Of a stretch of DNA of 64,000 nt, positions 34,679 to 43,374 are shown in pieces; the first letter of the stretch is position 1, and every line of letters begins with the position of its first letter. Location of the stretch: contig NZ_JAARML010000002.1 of the NCBI RefSeq assembly GCF_011759375.1, forward strand, positions 310,001 through 374,000, given 5' to 3'. Position numbers and translations under genes: made by a program. The notes below the pieces were generated by a model, which ran no database searches, had not been told where the DNA came from, and saw only the letters and a program-made list of their open reading frames with translations. Source of the stretch: Paraflavitalea devenefica. GTDB lineage: Bacteria > Bacteroidota > Bacteroidia > Chitinophagales > Chitinophagaceae.

Positions 34679-36367
34679 ATGAATAAAAGTACCTACGCGG
34701 GCATGATGGGTGGATGTGTGTCAATCGGCTTACTCTTTCTCCTGGCCTGTAATATGGCTACTGTAAAACCACCGGAAACAGATATTGTAGAGCAGCCGGA
34801 AAAGTTTGAGGTACGGGTAAGCGATAACCTCAAAAAGACACTTGCTTTCATCATGGATAATAAAGGACGGTTGAATGATACTGTTCTATTAGCCAATGAT
34901 TCCCTCGTGTACAGCTTATATGAAAAAGAAAACTTTCAATCCCTGTGGTGCGCACAGGAAAACTGGTCGCCGCTGGGAGATTCCTTGTACGCGTTCATAG
35001 AACGTTCCAGGGAATATGGTTTATTCCCTTCCGATTATCACCTGCGTGCGCTGACGGGTATCCGTACCATGATTGCCAGTGACTCTATTGCCCACAAAAA
35101 TGCTGCCTTATGGTCACGCGCTGATCTGATGCTCACAGACGCCTTCTTCCTGGCTGCCCGCCACCTGAAGCTGGGACGCCTGGATAAGGATAGCATCACC
35201 ATGCGTAATGATTCTTTGCTGGGGCCTGACTTCTATACGCAGGTATTCCACCTCATGCGGCATACCAGCAATGTTACTGCTGCTTTTCATGACCTGGAGC
35301 CCAAACATGCCAGGTATGATTCTCTCAAGGCCGGGTTAAAGTTTTTCCTGGACTCTATCCAGACTTTCAGGCGATACACTTATGTAAACTATCCCAACAA
35401 AGATTCTGCTACGTTGTACAATGCCTTGCAACGGCGTTTCTTTGAAGAAGATATTCTTCCTTCTGCCACACAACCGATGGATACGGCTGCCTGGCGCCAG
35501 GCCTTTCTGAGATACCAGCAGGCGAAAGGATTAAAACCCACCGGAAAGGTCAATGAGAATACGGTCAATAGTCTGAATAATACCGACTGGGAAAAGTTCA
35601 AGCGCGTTGCCATGAACCTGGACCGTTATAAGATGTTACCCGATACATTGCCACTTACTTATATATGGGTAAACATACCTGCTTATAACATGCAGGTTAT
35701 GAACATGGATACGCTGATCATGGAGTCGAGGGTCATTGTGGGACTGCCCAAAACAAGAACGCCGCTGCTTACGTCTAACGTATCTAACTTTATCATCTAT
35801 CCGCAATGGACTGTGCCTTATAGCATCATCTTCAAGGAAATGCTGCCCAAGATCCAGAAGAATGTGGAATACCTCAATAAAGAGAACCTGATGGTAGTGG
35901 ATAAAAATGATAGTATTATAGATCCCTATACCATTGATTGGAGTAAGCTCAGTAAAAGATATTTCCCTTACCTGTTAAAACAACGGCAGGGCGATGATAA
36001 TTCACTGGGGGTGCTGAAGTTTAACTTTGCCAACAAATACAGTGTATACCTGCACGATACCAATGCCCGCTGGCTTTTTGCCCGGAGCAACCGGGCATTG
36101 AGCCATGGTTGTGTACGGGTGAAGGAATTTTTGAAGCTGGCCGATTTCCTGGTAAGGGCAGATACGGTTAAGTATCATCCCGACACCCTGCGGAACTGGA
36201 TCGCACGCCAGGAGAAACATATTGTTTCGGGCTTTCACCGGGTACCCATCTTTATCCGTTATTTTTCCTGCGAAGGGAAGAACGGTAAACTGAAAATTTA
36301 CGATGATATATATGCAGAAGATAAGATACTGAGGGAGCGGTACTTTGCCGATAAATCCATCCTATAA
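34679..36367 (+). CDS. L,D-transpeptidase, YcbB-like lipoprotein
   Basis: The 562-residue protein has a lipoprotein signal (lipobox LLAC, Cys24), a long helical scaffold (about 60-260), a peptidoglycan-binding helix set (about 270-300, FLRYQQAKGLKPTGKVNENTV), and a YkuD catalytic domain (about 325-510). The active-site Cys is C478 in SHGCVRV, with H476 next to it. L,D-transpeptidases form 3-3 cross-links or attach proteins to diaminopimelate. The gene is divergent from the dipeptidase with 74 bp between starts, and rlpA starts 17 bp after its stop. Confidence 0.93.
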   Translation: MNKSTYAGMMGGCVSIGLLFLLACNMATVKPPETDIVEQPEKFEVRVSDNLKKTLAFIMDNKGRLNDTVLLANDSLVYSLYEKENFQSLWCAQENWSPLGDSLYAFIERSREYGLFPSDYHLRALTGIRTMIASDSIAHKNAALWSRADLMLTDAFFLAARHLKLGRLDKDSITMRNDSLLGPDFYTQVFHLMRHTSNVTAAFHDLEPKHARYDSLKAGLKFFLDSIQTFRRYTYVNYPNKDSATLYNALQRRFFEEDILPSATQPMDTAAWRQAFLRYQQAKGLKPTGKVNENTVNSLNNTDWEKFKRVAMNLDRYKMLPDTLPLTYIWVNIPAYNMQVMNMDTLIMESRVIVGLPKTRTPLLTSNVSNFIIYPQWTVPYSIIFKEMLPKIQKNVEYLNKENLMVVDKNDSIIDPYTIDWSKLSKRYFPYLLKQRQGDDNSLGVLKFNFANKYSVYLHDTNARWLFARSNRALSHGCVRVKEFLKLADFLVRADTVKYHPDTLRNWIARQEKHIVSGFHRVPIFIRYFSCEGKNGKLKIYDDIYAEDKILRERYFADKSIL

Positions 36368-36383
36368 AAATCCCCCATATTCT

Positions 36384-36824
36384 ATGATAAAATGTATACT
36401 GTATGCTGTACTGCTTACCGGGGCGCCGGTACTGGCAGCAGGGCAGGAAAAGAAAGACAGTATTGCCCTTAACAAAAAGAGGAACGTTGCCAGGATCCAG
36501 TATGGCATCGCCAGCTATTACCACAATAAGTTTGAAGGCCGTAAAACAGCTAACGGAGAGATATTCACCCAGAAAGGTATGACGGCTGCCAGTAATACAC
36601 ACCCGCTCAATTGCTGGGTAAGGGTAACCAATAGCCGTAATAAGAAAAGTGTGATCGTACGTATTACAGACCGTATGCATCCCAAAAATACCCGGTTAAT
36701 TGATCTGAGTCGTACGGCGGCGGCCAAACTCGGCTATACCGGACGTGGGCTAACGAGGGTGAAGGTGGAATACCTGGGCCGGCAAAAGCCCGCCATAGCA
36801 AGCGAAGAGGAAGGTAATAAATAA
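36384..36824 (+). CDS. RlpA-like double-psi beta-barrel protein
   Basis: From ATG 36384 the protein is 146 residues with a signal peptide (about 1-19, ending VLAAGQ); an upstream in-frame ATG at 36345 would overlap the L,D-transpeptidase gene. The body has ASYYHNKFEGRKTANGE, MTAASNTHPLNCWVRVTN, and ITDRMHPKNTRLIDLSRTAAAKLG, the DPBB signature of RlpA with conserved Asp and His. Some RlpA proteins are lytic transglycosylases for peptide-free glycan; others only bind. There is no C-terminal SPOR domain, so septal targeting is not encoded here. Confidence 0.9.
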   Translation: MIKCILYAVLLTGAPVLAAGQEKKDSIALNKKRNVARIQYGIASYYHNKFEGRKTANGEIFTQKGMTAASNTHPLNCWVRVTNSRNKKSVIVRITDRMHPKNTRLIDLSRTAAAKLGYTGRGLTRVKVEYLGRQKPAIASEEEGNK

Positions 36825-36848
36825 TTTCTGCATTTAATCTGTACCTGT

Positions 36849-36856
36849 TACATTTG
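36849..36856 (+). promoter_or_regulatory. -7 box upstream of the OmpA gene
   Basis: TACATTTG matches TAnnTTTG, 29 bp before the ATG at 36886. It suggests that the OmpA gene has its own promoter after rlpA. A -33 element was not evident. Confidence 0.42.
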
Positions 36857-36885
36857 CTTCATTACAGAACCAAACTGCATGGTTT

Positions 36886-38232
36886 ATGAAGAAAATCTCA
36901 GGCATGGTGCTGGCCTTAATACTTCTGCACACGCTTGCTTTTAGCCAGGATGAAGATCATATACAGAATCCTACTTTTGGCGTTCACTTTATTTTCAATG
37001 ATTTTAAATCGGCTCAGGCTATCCGCTCCACTTCTTTGGGTGCTGCATTGCGCAACAAGCAATTCGGCAAGATCAAGGAAATGTCGCCCGGATTAGCTAT
37101 CAATTACATTCAGGGGCTTACACCCAGTTTTGATTTTTCGACTACACTTAGCGGATCGTTCCTGGACTATCCTTTCAAAGATGGTACTACTTCCGGTAAG
37201 GACAACCTGCTGCTGGAGGCGGATGCTTCCATCAGGGGTAAGATGTTCAGCAACAAATATGTTGTATCTCCTTATTTCCAGGTTGGTATTGGCGGTTCCA
37301 AATACAAAGGTTACTGGGGCGCTTTTATACCAGCAGGTGTAGGTTTGCAGGTGAATCTTTTTGACGAAGCTTTCCTGCTCATTAACTCACAGTACCGTAT
37401 CCCCGTAACCGAAACAGCCAATTACCATTTCTTTCACAGCATTGGCCTGGCTGGTGTGATCGGAAAGCGGAAATCAACCAAACCTGTGCTGGCGCCGCCA
37501 CCGCCGCCGCCACCTCCTCCGCCGGCTGATACAGATGGCGATGGTATTGTGGACACTGAGGATGCCTGCCCGCAGGTAAAAGGTATTGCTCAGTTTAACG
37601 GATGCCCCGATACGGATGGTGATGGTGTGCCTGATAAGGACGACAAATGTCCCAATGAAAAAGGGGTAGTACGGTATCAGGGTTGCCCTGTTCCCGATAC
37701 AGATGGCGACGGTATCAATGATGAAGAAGATAAATGCCCCAATGAAAAAGGAGTGGCCCGCTACCAGGGATGCCCTGTTCCGGACCGTGATAAAGACGGC
37801 GTGAACGATGAAGAAGATAAATGTCCCGATTTGCCGGGTGTAGTGGCCAATAACGGTTGCCCGGAAATTACTGCCGAAGTGAAAAAACGCATAGACGTAG
37901 CTGCCAGGAATATCTTCTTTGTTACCGGCAGTGCCAAACTGCTGGCCAAATCCAACAAGTCGCTGGATGATGTAGCTAAGCTGATGAATGAAGATGCCAA
38001 CCTGAAACTGGATATTGAAGGGCATACGGATAATACCGGCAAACCGGCCAGTAACCAGGTGCTCAGTGAGAAGCGGGCACAGGCAGTGTACGACTACCTC
38101 GCTAAGAAAGGGGTAAGCGCCGAGCGCCTGAAATCAGCAGGTTTTGGCCAGGACCAACCTGTGGCAGATAATAAGACTGCCAAAGGTCGTACAGCGAACA
38201 GAAGGGTAGAGCTGAAGCTCCATTATGATTAG
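36886..38232 (+). CDS. OmpA-family outer-membrane protein with calcium-type repeats
   Basis: The 448-residue protein has a signal peptide (1-20), an N-terminal beta-barrel-like domain (about 25-195), a poly-Pro hinge (about 204-214), four thrombospondin type-3-like repeats (about 215-325; each with DTDGDG and a C-P pair), and a C-terminal OmpA peptidoglycan-binding domain (about 335-448, with IEGHTDNTG and NRRVELKL). It tethers outer membrane to cell wall. The repeats probably bind Ca2+ and act as a rigid spacer. Context with the wall enzymes upstream supports an envelope-integrity role. Confidence 0.93.
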   Translation: MKKISGMVLALILLHTLAFSQDEDHIQNPTFGVHFIFNDFKSAQAIRSTSLGAALRNKQFGKIKEMSPGLAINYIQGLTPSFDFSTTLSGSFLDYPFKDGTTSGKDNLLLEADASIRGKMFSNKYVVSPYFQVGIGGSKYKGYWGAFIPAGVGLQVNLFDEAFLLINSQYRIPVTETANYHFFHSIGLAGVIGKRKSTKPVLAPPPPPPPPPPADTDGDGIVDTEDACPQVKGIAQFNGCPDTDGDGVPDKDDKCPNEKGVVRYQGCPVPDTDGDGINDEEDKCPNEKGVARYQGCPVPDRDKDGVNDEEDKCPDLPGVVANNGCPEITAEVKKRIDVAARNIFFVTGSAKLLAKSNKSLDDVAKLMNEDANLKLDIEGHTDNTGKPASNQVLSEKRAQAVYDYLAKKGVSAERLKSAGFGQDQPVADNKTAKGRTANRRVELKLHYD

Positions 38233-38244
38233 AATAGAATACAA

Positions 38245-38327
38245 GCTATAAGCAGCGAGCTTTGAGCTGCGAGCGACACGGCCCTTAAGGGCTCGGGGCT
38301 CGTAGCTCAAAGCTCGTAGCTTTTTAA
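38245..38327. repeat. Inverted heptamer arrays with 12-bp central palindrome
   Basis: Units GCTATAA, GCAGCGA, then GCTTTGA, GCTGCGA and GCGACAC run from 38245 to 38279. Complementary-type units such as TCGTAGC, TCAAAGC run from 38286 to 38320. At the centre is the perfect palindrome GCCCTTAAGGGC (38281-38292). The right end reaches the pdxJ stop codon (38324-38326). Confidence 0.85.
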
Positions 38328-39040
38328 GCCAGTTGCCGTTTATAAAGCTGTATCGTATTCTCATAGCCCAGGTACAGGGCATCACTGATGAGGGCATGGC
38401 CGATGGATACTTCCAGCAGGCCGGGAATATGTTGGGCGAAATAAGCGAGGTTCTTCAGGTCCAGGTCATGGCCGGCATTGATACCCAGTCCCAGTTCATT
38501 GGCGCGTATGGCGGCTGCTTTATAGGGCGCAATGGCCTTTTCCTTATCCACCAGGAACTCACGGGCATACCCTTCTGTATACAGCTCAATACGGTCTGTA
38601 CCGATGGCGGCAGCGCCGTTCACCATCTCCATCACCGGGTCTACAAAAATGGATACCCGGATGCCGGCTGAACGGAATACCTGTATCGTTTCTTTCAGGT
38701 AGTCGGCATGCTTTATAGTATCCCAGCCATGATCAGAGGTCAGTTGACCTTCCGCATCCGGCACCAGGGTTACCTGGTGGGGCTTTACTTCCAATACAAG
38801 GTCAATGAATTTCTGCTCCCGGCAATTGCCTTCAATATTGAACTCTGTGGTAATGATCTTCTTAATATCCCGCACATCCTGGTAACGGATATGGCGTTCA
38901 TCGGGCCGTGGATGTACGGTTACACCATCAGCGCCAAAGAGCTGGGCATCTACGGCTGCCTTTACTACATCCGGATTATTGCCGCCACGGCTATTGCGCA
39001 GTGTGGCAAACTTATTAATGTTTACACTCAACTTGGTCAT
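38324..39040 (-). CDS. pdxJ: Pyridoxine 5'-phosphate synthase
   Basis: From ATG 39040 the protein has 239 residues, the standard PdxJ length; the 12 residues added by an upstream start at 39076 are not conserved. The TIM-barrel signatures LSVNINKFATLRNSRGG, GADGVTVHPRPDERHI, and LVPDAEGQLTSDHGWD are intact, as are the C-terminal GINAGHDLDLKNL and EVSIGHALISDAL. It condenses 1-deoxyxylulose-5-P with aminoacetone-3-P derivative to pyridoxine-5-P. PdxA is not in this window. Confidence 0.96.
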   Translation of the reverse strand: MTKLSVNINKFATLRNSRGGNNPDVVKAAVDAQLFGADGVTVHPRPDERHIRYQDVRDIKKIITTEFNIEGNCREQKFIDLVLEVKPHQVTLVPDAEGQLTSDHGWDTIKHADYLKETIQVFRSAGIRVSIFVDPVMEMVNGAAAIGTDRIELYTEGYAREFLVDKEKAIAPYKAAAIRANELGLGINAGHDLDLKNLAYFAQHIPGLLEVSIGHALISDALYLGYENTIQLYKRQLA

Positions 39041-39074
39041 GCCCAAAATTAGAAGTTTTAGCCGTACTAAATGC

Positions 39075-39110
39075 AAAGAGGCCGTCCTGGTAAGAAGACG
39101 GCCTCTTTTT
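39075..39110. terminator. Bidirectional intrinsic terminator
   Basis: AAAGAGGCCGTC (39075-39086) pairs with GACGGCCTCTTT (39097-39108) and has T-runs in both readings. It ends the minus-strand gene at 39129 before pdxJ. Confidence 0.85.
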
Positions 39111-39128
39111 GTTGGGGGCGCAGGGATC

Positions 39129-39590
39129 TTAATGCGCTAAGCTTTCCTTGGTTACGTTCGTACTATACAAAAGGTTTCCTTCATTATCGATCATGTCCAG
39201 ATAATATGTTCCATCCATTAAGGAATTAATCTCGTTGATGCTGGTAACGTTGGTGCCTTTGACCAGGAACCAGCTAAACATTTTTACAATGTGGCCCTCT
39301 GAGTTATACATCCGCACAATGGTATGCCTGCTTTGTTCGCTGGTAACATCCAGGGTGATGGCAGTAAAGAAAGTATTCGGTCGAACGAGGGCTTTTGTAA
39401 TCACAATGTTGTTTTTATCAGTTTCGGTTGGGTTGTTTGCTGCACTGCCGGCAGGTGCTTCCTGTAAAAGCCGGCTTAATTGACGTTGAATGGCTGTCTG
39501 TTGTTCTATCTTCTGATCTGCTTGCTGATTGTCCAGGCTGTTGTTAGTATACTGTTTCAAGGAAAAAGGATTTGACTCAGGATATACCAA
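39129..39590 (-). CDS. T9SS-sorting-domain-like protein without signal peptide
   Basis: The 153-residue frame starts at TTG 39590, and an in-frame TGA lies 10 codons upstream, so little N-terminal extension is possible. The second half resembles a type A sorting domain: LVRPNTFFTAITLDV, IVRMYNSEGHIVKMF, then LMDGTYYLDMIDNEG and a basic tail. The N-terminal half is Gln/Asn-rich and low in structure. Cargo proteins normally carry a Sec signal peptide, and none is seen. It could be a 5'-truncated remnant, or a gene with an unrecognised start. Confidence 0.5.
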   Translation of the reverse strand: MVYPESNPFSLKQYTNNSLDNQQADQKIEQQTAIQRQLSRLLQEAPAGSAANNPTETDKNNIVITKALVRPNTFFTAITLDVTSEQSRHTIVRMYNSEGHIVKMFSWFLVKGTNVTSINEINSLMDGTYYLDMIDNEGNLLYSTNVTKESLAH

Positions 39591-39653
39591 TGCAATGCCG
39601 GTTTTGGCACGCGCTGAAAATCACGCAATTAGCATAGGCAGGAGAACCTACTC

Positions 39654-39670
39654 TGTCCCATACTGGGACA
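39654..39670. promoter_or_regulatory. 17-bp perfect palindrome, possible operator
   Basis: TGTCCCA-TAC-TGGGACA lies 64 bp upstream of the minus-strand start at 39590 and 45 bp past the TonB-receptor stop. It is too short and lacks the T-tract of a terminator. A dimeric repressor site is possible. Confidence 0.4.
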
Positions 39671-39714
39671 AAAATGACAGTTTTTGGGAAAAACAGACCC
39701 TGGGGTTACAATAA

Positions 39715-42198
39715 TCAGAACCGCGCGATCAGCTTCAGGTTCAGCAGGCGGGGGGTAAGCCGGTTGGGCATGGCAAAGGTGGCATTGGAGAAATCCTTGA
39801 TCAGCAGGTAGGAAATGGTATTGTCCCGGTCAATCAGGTTAAAGACTTCAAGGGTGGCCCAGATATTCTCAAAATTGCGGAAGGGACTATGGCTTCTGCG
39901 GTTGCTTTTCTCGCTGTCCAGCAACAGGGCACTGAAACCGATATCTATCCGCATATACGGCTCAATAACGAGTGCATTGCGGTATTTAACGCTATTGGGA
40001 ATATTGTAAGGCAGGTTACTGCCATACAGGAAATTCAGGTATACTTTAAAATTCTTGTTGGTCGACAGATAGTCTTGCAGGAACATACCAAACGTAAGCA
40101 GGCGATCAGTAGGGCGGCGGAACCAGCCACCTTCTTTCTGCGTACTGTCTACCGGGTTATTCAGCGAGTCCAGCTTATAATCATAATACGTATCCTTGTC
40201 CAGGTCTTCCCGGCTGCGCATAAAGCCGATGCTGATCCAGCTTTCCGCATCCTTCACCAACTCTCCGAACAGGCGCATTTCCAATCCTGCTGCATAAGCC
40301 TTCGCCCGGTTCTCACCGAAATAACGCAGGCGTACATTGTCTATATCATAAGGCACCACATCCCACATGTTCTTGTAATAAGCTTCGGCGGTAAAACGGA
40401 ACGGGCGTATGCCTGATTTGAAATTATAATCCAGACCGGCGGTCACCTGCCAGCTCTTCTGTGCTTTCAGTTCCTTATTCACCGTACCATCATAGCGGCG
40501 TAATTCGCGGTAAAAAGGCGGCTGGTGGTAAATACCTATGGCGCCGCGGAAGATCATATCCTGTTTCCAGTGGGCCGGTTTCCAGGAAAAGCCGGCACGG
40601 GGCGATACCAGGAACTCTTTATTCAGCGTATTGTAATTATACCGTACACCTGCCTGCAGGGTAAAGCCCGTTGAATCATTGAAAATGATATTGTCCTGTA
40701 TATAACCCGTAAGCCGGGTAATATCAATATCAGCAGTTGATTTGATCACCTTGTTCAAGACAAACTGATCTGGGTTATAGGGCAGGTTATAACCTGCTGA
40801 ATCCTGGTACTCCCATTCATGCAGCTTGTCGTTGATCGTTTGCCGCTCCACGCTTTGTCCCCACTGAATATAATGCCTGCCGTTATCCAGCGTGCCTTTA
40901 TGGGAGGCATTCCAGATACCAATATTCAGTTTATTACGGGCAAAGGTTTGATACAACCCCGCACCCAGCGGATTGACAATAAGGCCGAAATCGGGTTTGC
41001 CCTTGTCAAAAGAGCGTTCCCCAAACAGGTAGGCGCCTGTAATGTCCAGCGACTCCCGTTCATCATTCTCAAAGCGGCTAACCATCCATTTCAGGCGGAG
41101 GTTCTTTTTAGGTTGCTGTATCCATGACAGGCCCAGCATATTGGTGCGGTACCGGTCTTCCTCACGGCCATCAAAATAAATATCCAGCCCTAAATTGGCG
41201 CTGAAGAAGGGAGAGAATACTGAAGTGGTAAGCTGGCTGAATTCCGGCACCAGGGTAAACTTGGTTTGTGACAGGTTGCCCAGTAATTCCAGGGAGTTCC
41301 TGCTATTGATCTGGTAAGTAAGCAAGGCTTGCAGGTCGGCAGAAGAGGGTACATAATTACCCTTTGTTTCCTGGCTGCTCAGCAGGTTGCGGTTACTGCG
41401 GTTACGCACGCCCACCAGGAAGCTGAACTTGTTATTGCGGCTGGTGCCTTCCAGGTGTAAGCCCTGTTCCAGTAACCCGATATAGGCCGAGCCACCAAAC
41501 TGCCTGGGCTTCTTATATTGGATATCGAGCACTGAGGACATTTTATCGCCATAACGGGCCTGGAAGCCGCCATTGTAGAAATTGACATTGCGGGCCATCT
41601 CCGGGTTGATAAAGCTGAGCCCTTCCTGCTGGCCGCTACGTACGAGGTAAGGACGGAATACTTCAAAATCGTTCACATAGATCAGGTTCTCGTCATAATT
41701 GCCGCCGCGTACGGAATATTGGGAAGTAAGCTCATTATTAGAGCCTACGAATACTTTGATCAGGCTTTCAATGCCACCGGTGGGAGAGGGGATATTGATG
41801 GCATTCTTGGGATTCAATACAATGAGGCCGGCCTCGCGCCGTTGCCGCTGGTCGGTGACCACCACAGAATCCAGTTGCCGGGCGCCTCTTTCCAGGCGCA
41901 CTACAACGTATTCCTGTTCCTGCTCATTCAACAGGAAATTGCGTTGTTCTGTTCTATAACCGGTATAGGAAAATACGACGGCGAAGGCTTTATCGGCCGG
42001 TACCTGCAGCCGGAAAGTGCCTGAATCGGTGGTGGCTGTTCCTGTACGGCGGCCAAGTATCACCACCGAAACTTTGGAGACGGGTTGCTCGTTTTCATCT
42101 ACCACCTTACCGCTCACATAAGCCGGTTTTTTCTGGGCAACAACGGTAAACGCCAGGCTGGCGAGGAAGCAGGTAAGTAGTAAGGGTATAAATCTCAA
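39715..42198 (-). CDS. TonB-dependent outer-membrane receptor
   Basis: The 827-residue protein has a signal peptide (1-21), a carboxypeptidase-regulatory-like domain (about 25-105, SGKVVDENEQPVSKVSVVILG), a plug (about 120-225, including QYSVRGGNYDENLIYVNDFEV), and a beta-barrel ending in an aromatic residue (IARF). It imports a ligand through the outer membrane using TonB/ExbBD energy. There is no SusD partner gene, so it is not a canonical Sus-type glycan system. The ligand is unknown. It is divergent from the lipoprotein gene at 42301. Confidence 0.93.
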   Translation of the reverse strand: MRFIPLLLTCFLASLAFTVVAQKKPAYVSGKVVDENEQPVSKVSVVILGRRTGTATTDSGTFRLQVPADKAFAVVFSYTGYRTEQRNFLLNEQEQEYVVVRLERGARQLDSVVVTDQRQRREAGLIVLNPKNAINIPSPTGGIESLIKVFVGSNNELTSQYSVRGGNYDENLIYVNDFEVFRPYLVRSGQQEGLSFINPEMARNVNFYNGGFQARYGDKMSSVLDIQYKKPRQFGGSAYIGLLEQGLHLEGTSRNNKFSFLVGVRNRSNRNLLSSQETKGNYVPSSADLQALLTYQINSRNSLELLGNLSQTKFTLVPEFSQLTTSVFSPFFSANLGLDIYFDGREEDRYRTNMLGLSWIQQPKKNLRLKWMVSRFENDERESLDITGAYLFGERSFDKGKPDFGLIVNPLGAGLYQTFARNKLNIGIWNASHKGTLDNGRHYIQWGQSVERQTINDKLHEWEYQDSAGYNLPYNPDQFVLNKVIKSTADIDITRLTGYIQDNIIFNDSTGFTLQAGVRYNYNTLNKEFLVSPRAGFSWKPAHWKQDMIFRGAIGIYHQPPFYRELRRYDGTVNKELKAQKSWQVTAGLDYNFKSGIRPFRFTAEAYYKNMWDVVPYDIDNVRLRYFGENRAKAYAAGLEMRLFGELVKDAESWISIGFMRSREDLDKDTYYDYKLDSLNNPVDSTQKEGGWFRRPTDRLLTFGMFLQDYLSTNKNFKVYLNFLYGSNLPYNIPNSVKYRNALVIEPYMRIDIGFSALLLDSEKSNRRSHSPFRNFENIWATLEVFNLIDRDNTISYLLIKDFSNATFAMPNRLTPRLLNLKLIARF

Positions 42199-42300
42199 CC
42201 GGTCTGTTTTTAATGCTGTCGAAATTAGTTGAATTTGTGGTTACTCTAAAACACAAAAATCCATTATTTATTTTATTTTGGCGGTTAAACCCATGCCGTT

Positions 42301-43224
42301 ATGGCGATTAAATGTTATACCCCCTTTATCTGCCTGCTGGCCGCTATAGCTGTGATTATCGGTTGCGGTGGCTCCGCTGCCGTTGATGAAGACAGGCCCA
42401 ATGCCAATGCACCTTATATTTTAAAAGAAATGGTGGCTACCGGAGATACCGGTATGACCCGGTTTTCCGGCATAAAAACGGTCAATGAACTGAATAAACT
42501 GTGTCAGCACTGGGAGCTGGCCGGCAATGAAGGCGCTACTTCCGCGGAACTGGTAGAGGATGAGGATAATGACCGTATGGTACCCGGCCTGGACCTTTTT
42601 ACCGACAGCTCTTTTGTAGAGAACCCCAGGGGACATTTTACGACCGGTACCTGGAGGATAAGGCGGGATGACCAGCAATTGATACTGGTCCTTACTTCTA
42701 TCAATAAAAAAGAAAAGACCTGGACTATCAGCGAGTTTAATTCGGGCAGCCTGCGGCTGACTACTACCAGCGATGCAGGCAGCACCTTATACCTGAACCT
42801 GTCTGCAGATGGAATGGTACATAGAAACAAATTGAATGACCCTTTTCATCCTGTCAATAACCAATGGCGCATCAAACCTGCGCAGCGAGAGAGTGATAGC
42901 GCTATTGCCCTCCGGGCCAAACAATGCGTGAAATTCTATGCCTTGTTTTACCGTGATAATATTTTACGGCAAAAAGATAAGATCAACTTCTTTGGATTAC
43001 CGGAGATCTTTGAATGGTATAGCAGGGGTATCGGCATGCCCGATTGGGAAGATATTCAGGATTCGTGGGTGAATTGCTTTTATGATAAAGAACAGGCCCG
43101 CAAGGGATATGGTGTGTTGCGGGAGCTGATCGTAAACTATGAGTTCAACTGGCCCAAAGGCGCTCCTGACTGGAGAATGGAGACGGAGAGTGTATTGGAA
43201 CAGATGTACCTGAAAATGAAGTGA
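42301..43224 (+). CDS. Putative lipoprotein of unknown function
   Basis: The 307-residue protein has a lipoprotein signal peptide with lipobox VIIGC (Cys22), followed by GGS. The middle (about 95-175) is a run of beta strands, with W-R-I-R-R-D-D-Q-Q-L and L-Y-L-N-L-S-A-D-G-M patterns like lipocalin/META-type lipoproteins. The C-terminal half is helical and has a W-rich end. I recognise no family. It starts 102 bp from the divergent TonB receptor, which may hint at a shared regulator only. Confidence 0.65.
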   Translation: MAIKCYTPFICLLAAIAVIIGCGGSAAVDEDRPNANAPYILKEMVATGDTGMTRFSGIKTVNELNKLCQHWELAGNEGATSAELVEDEDNDRMVPGLDLFTDSSFVENPRGHFTTGTWRIRRDDQQLILVLTSINKKEKTWTISEFNSGSLRLTTTSDAGSTLYLNLSADGMVHRNKLNDPFHPVNNQWRIKPAQRESDSAIALRAKQCVKFYALFYRDNILRQKDKINFFGLPEIFEWYSRGIGMPDWEDIQDSWVNCFYDKEQARKGYGVLRELIVNYEFNWPKGAPDWRMETESVLEQMYLKMK

Positions 43225-43374
43225 TTTTCTCCCTAACAATTATTCCGGTATCTGCAAGTAAACCGGTTAATATCTTTATAGTCTTTTAAGACCGGGTAAT
43301 TATTGCTATTTTGGAACAGGACCAGTGGCCGTAAAATGCTTACGGCGCCTGGTTTTGTACCTAATCCAGCCCCT

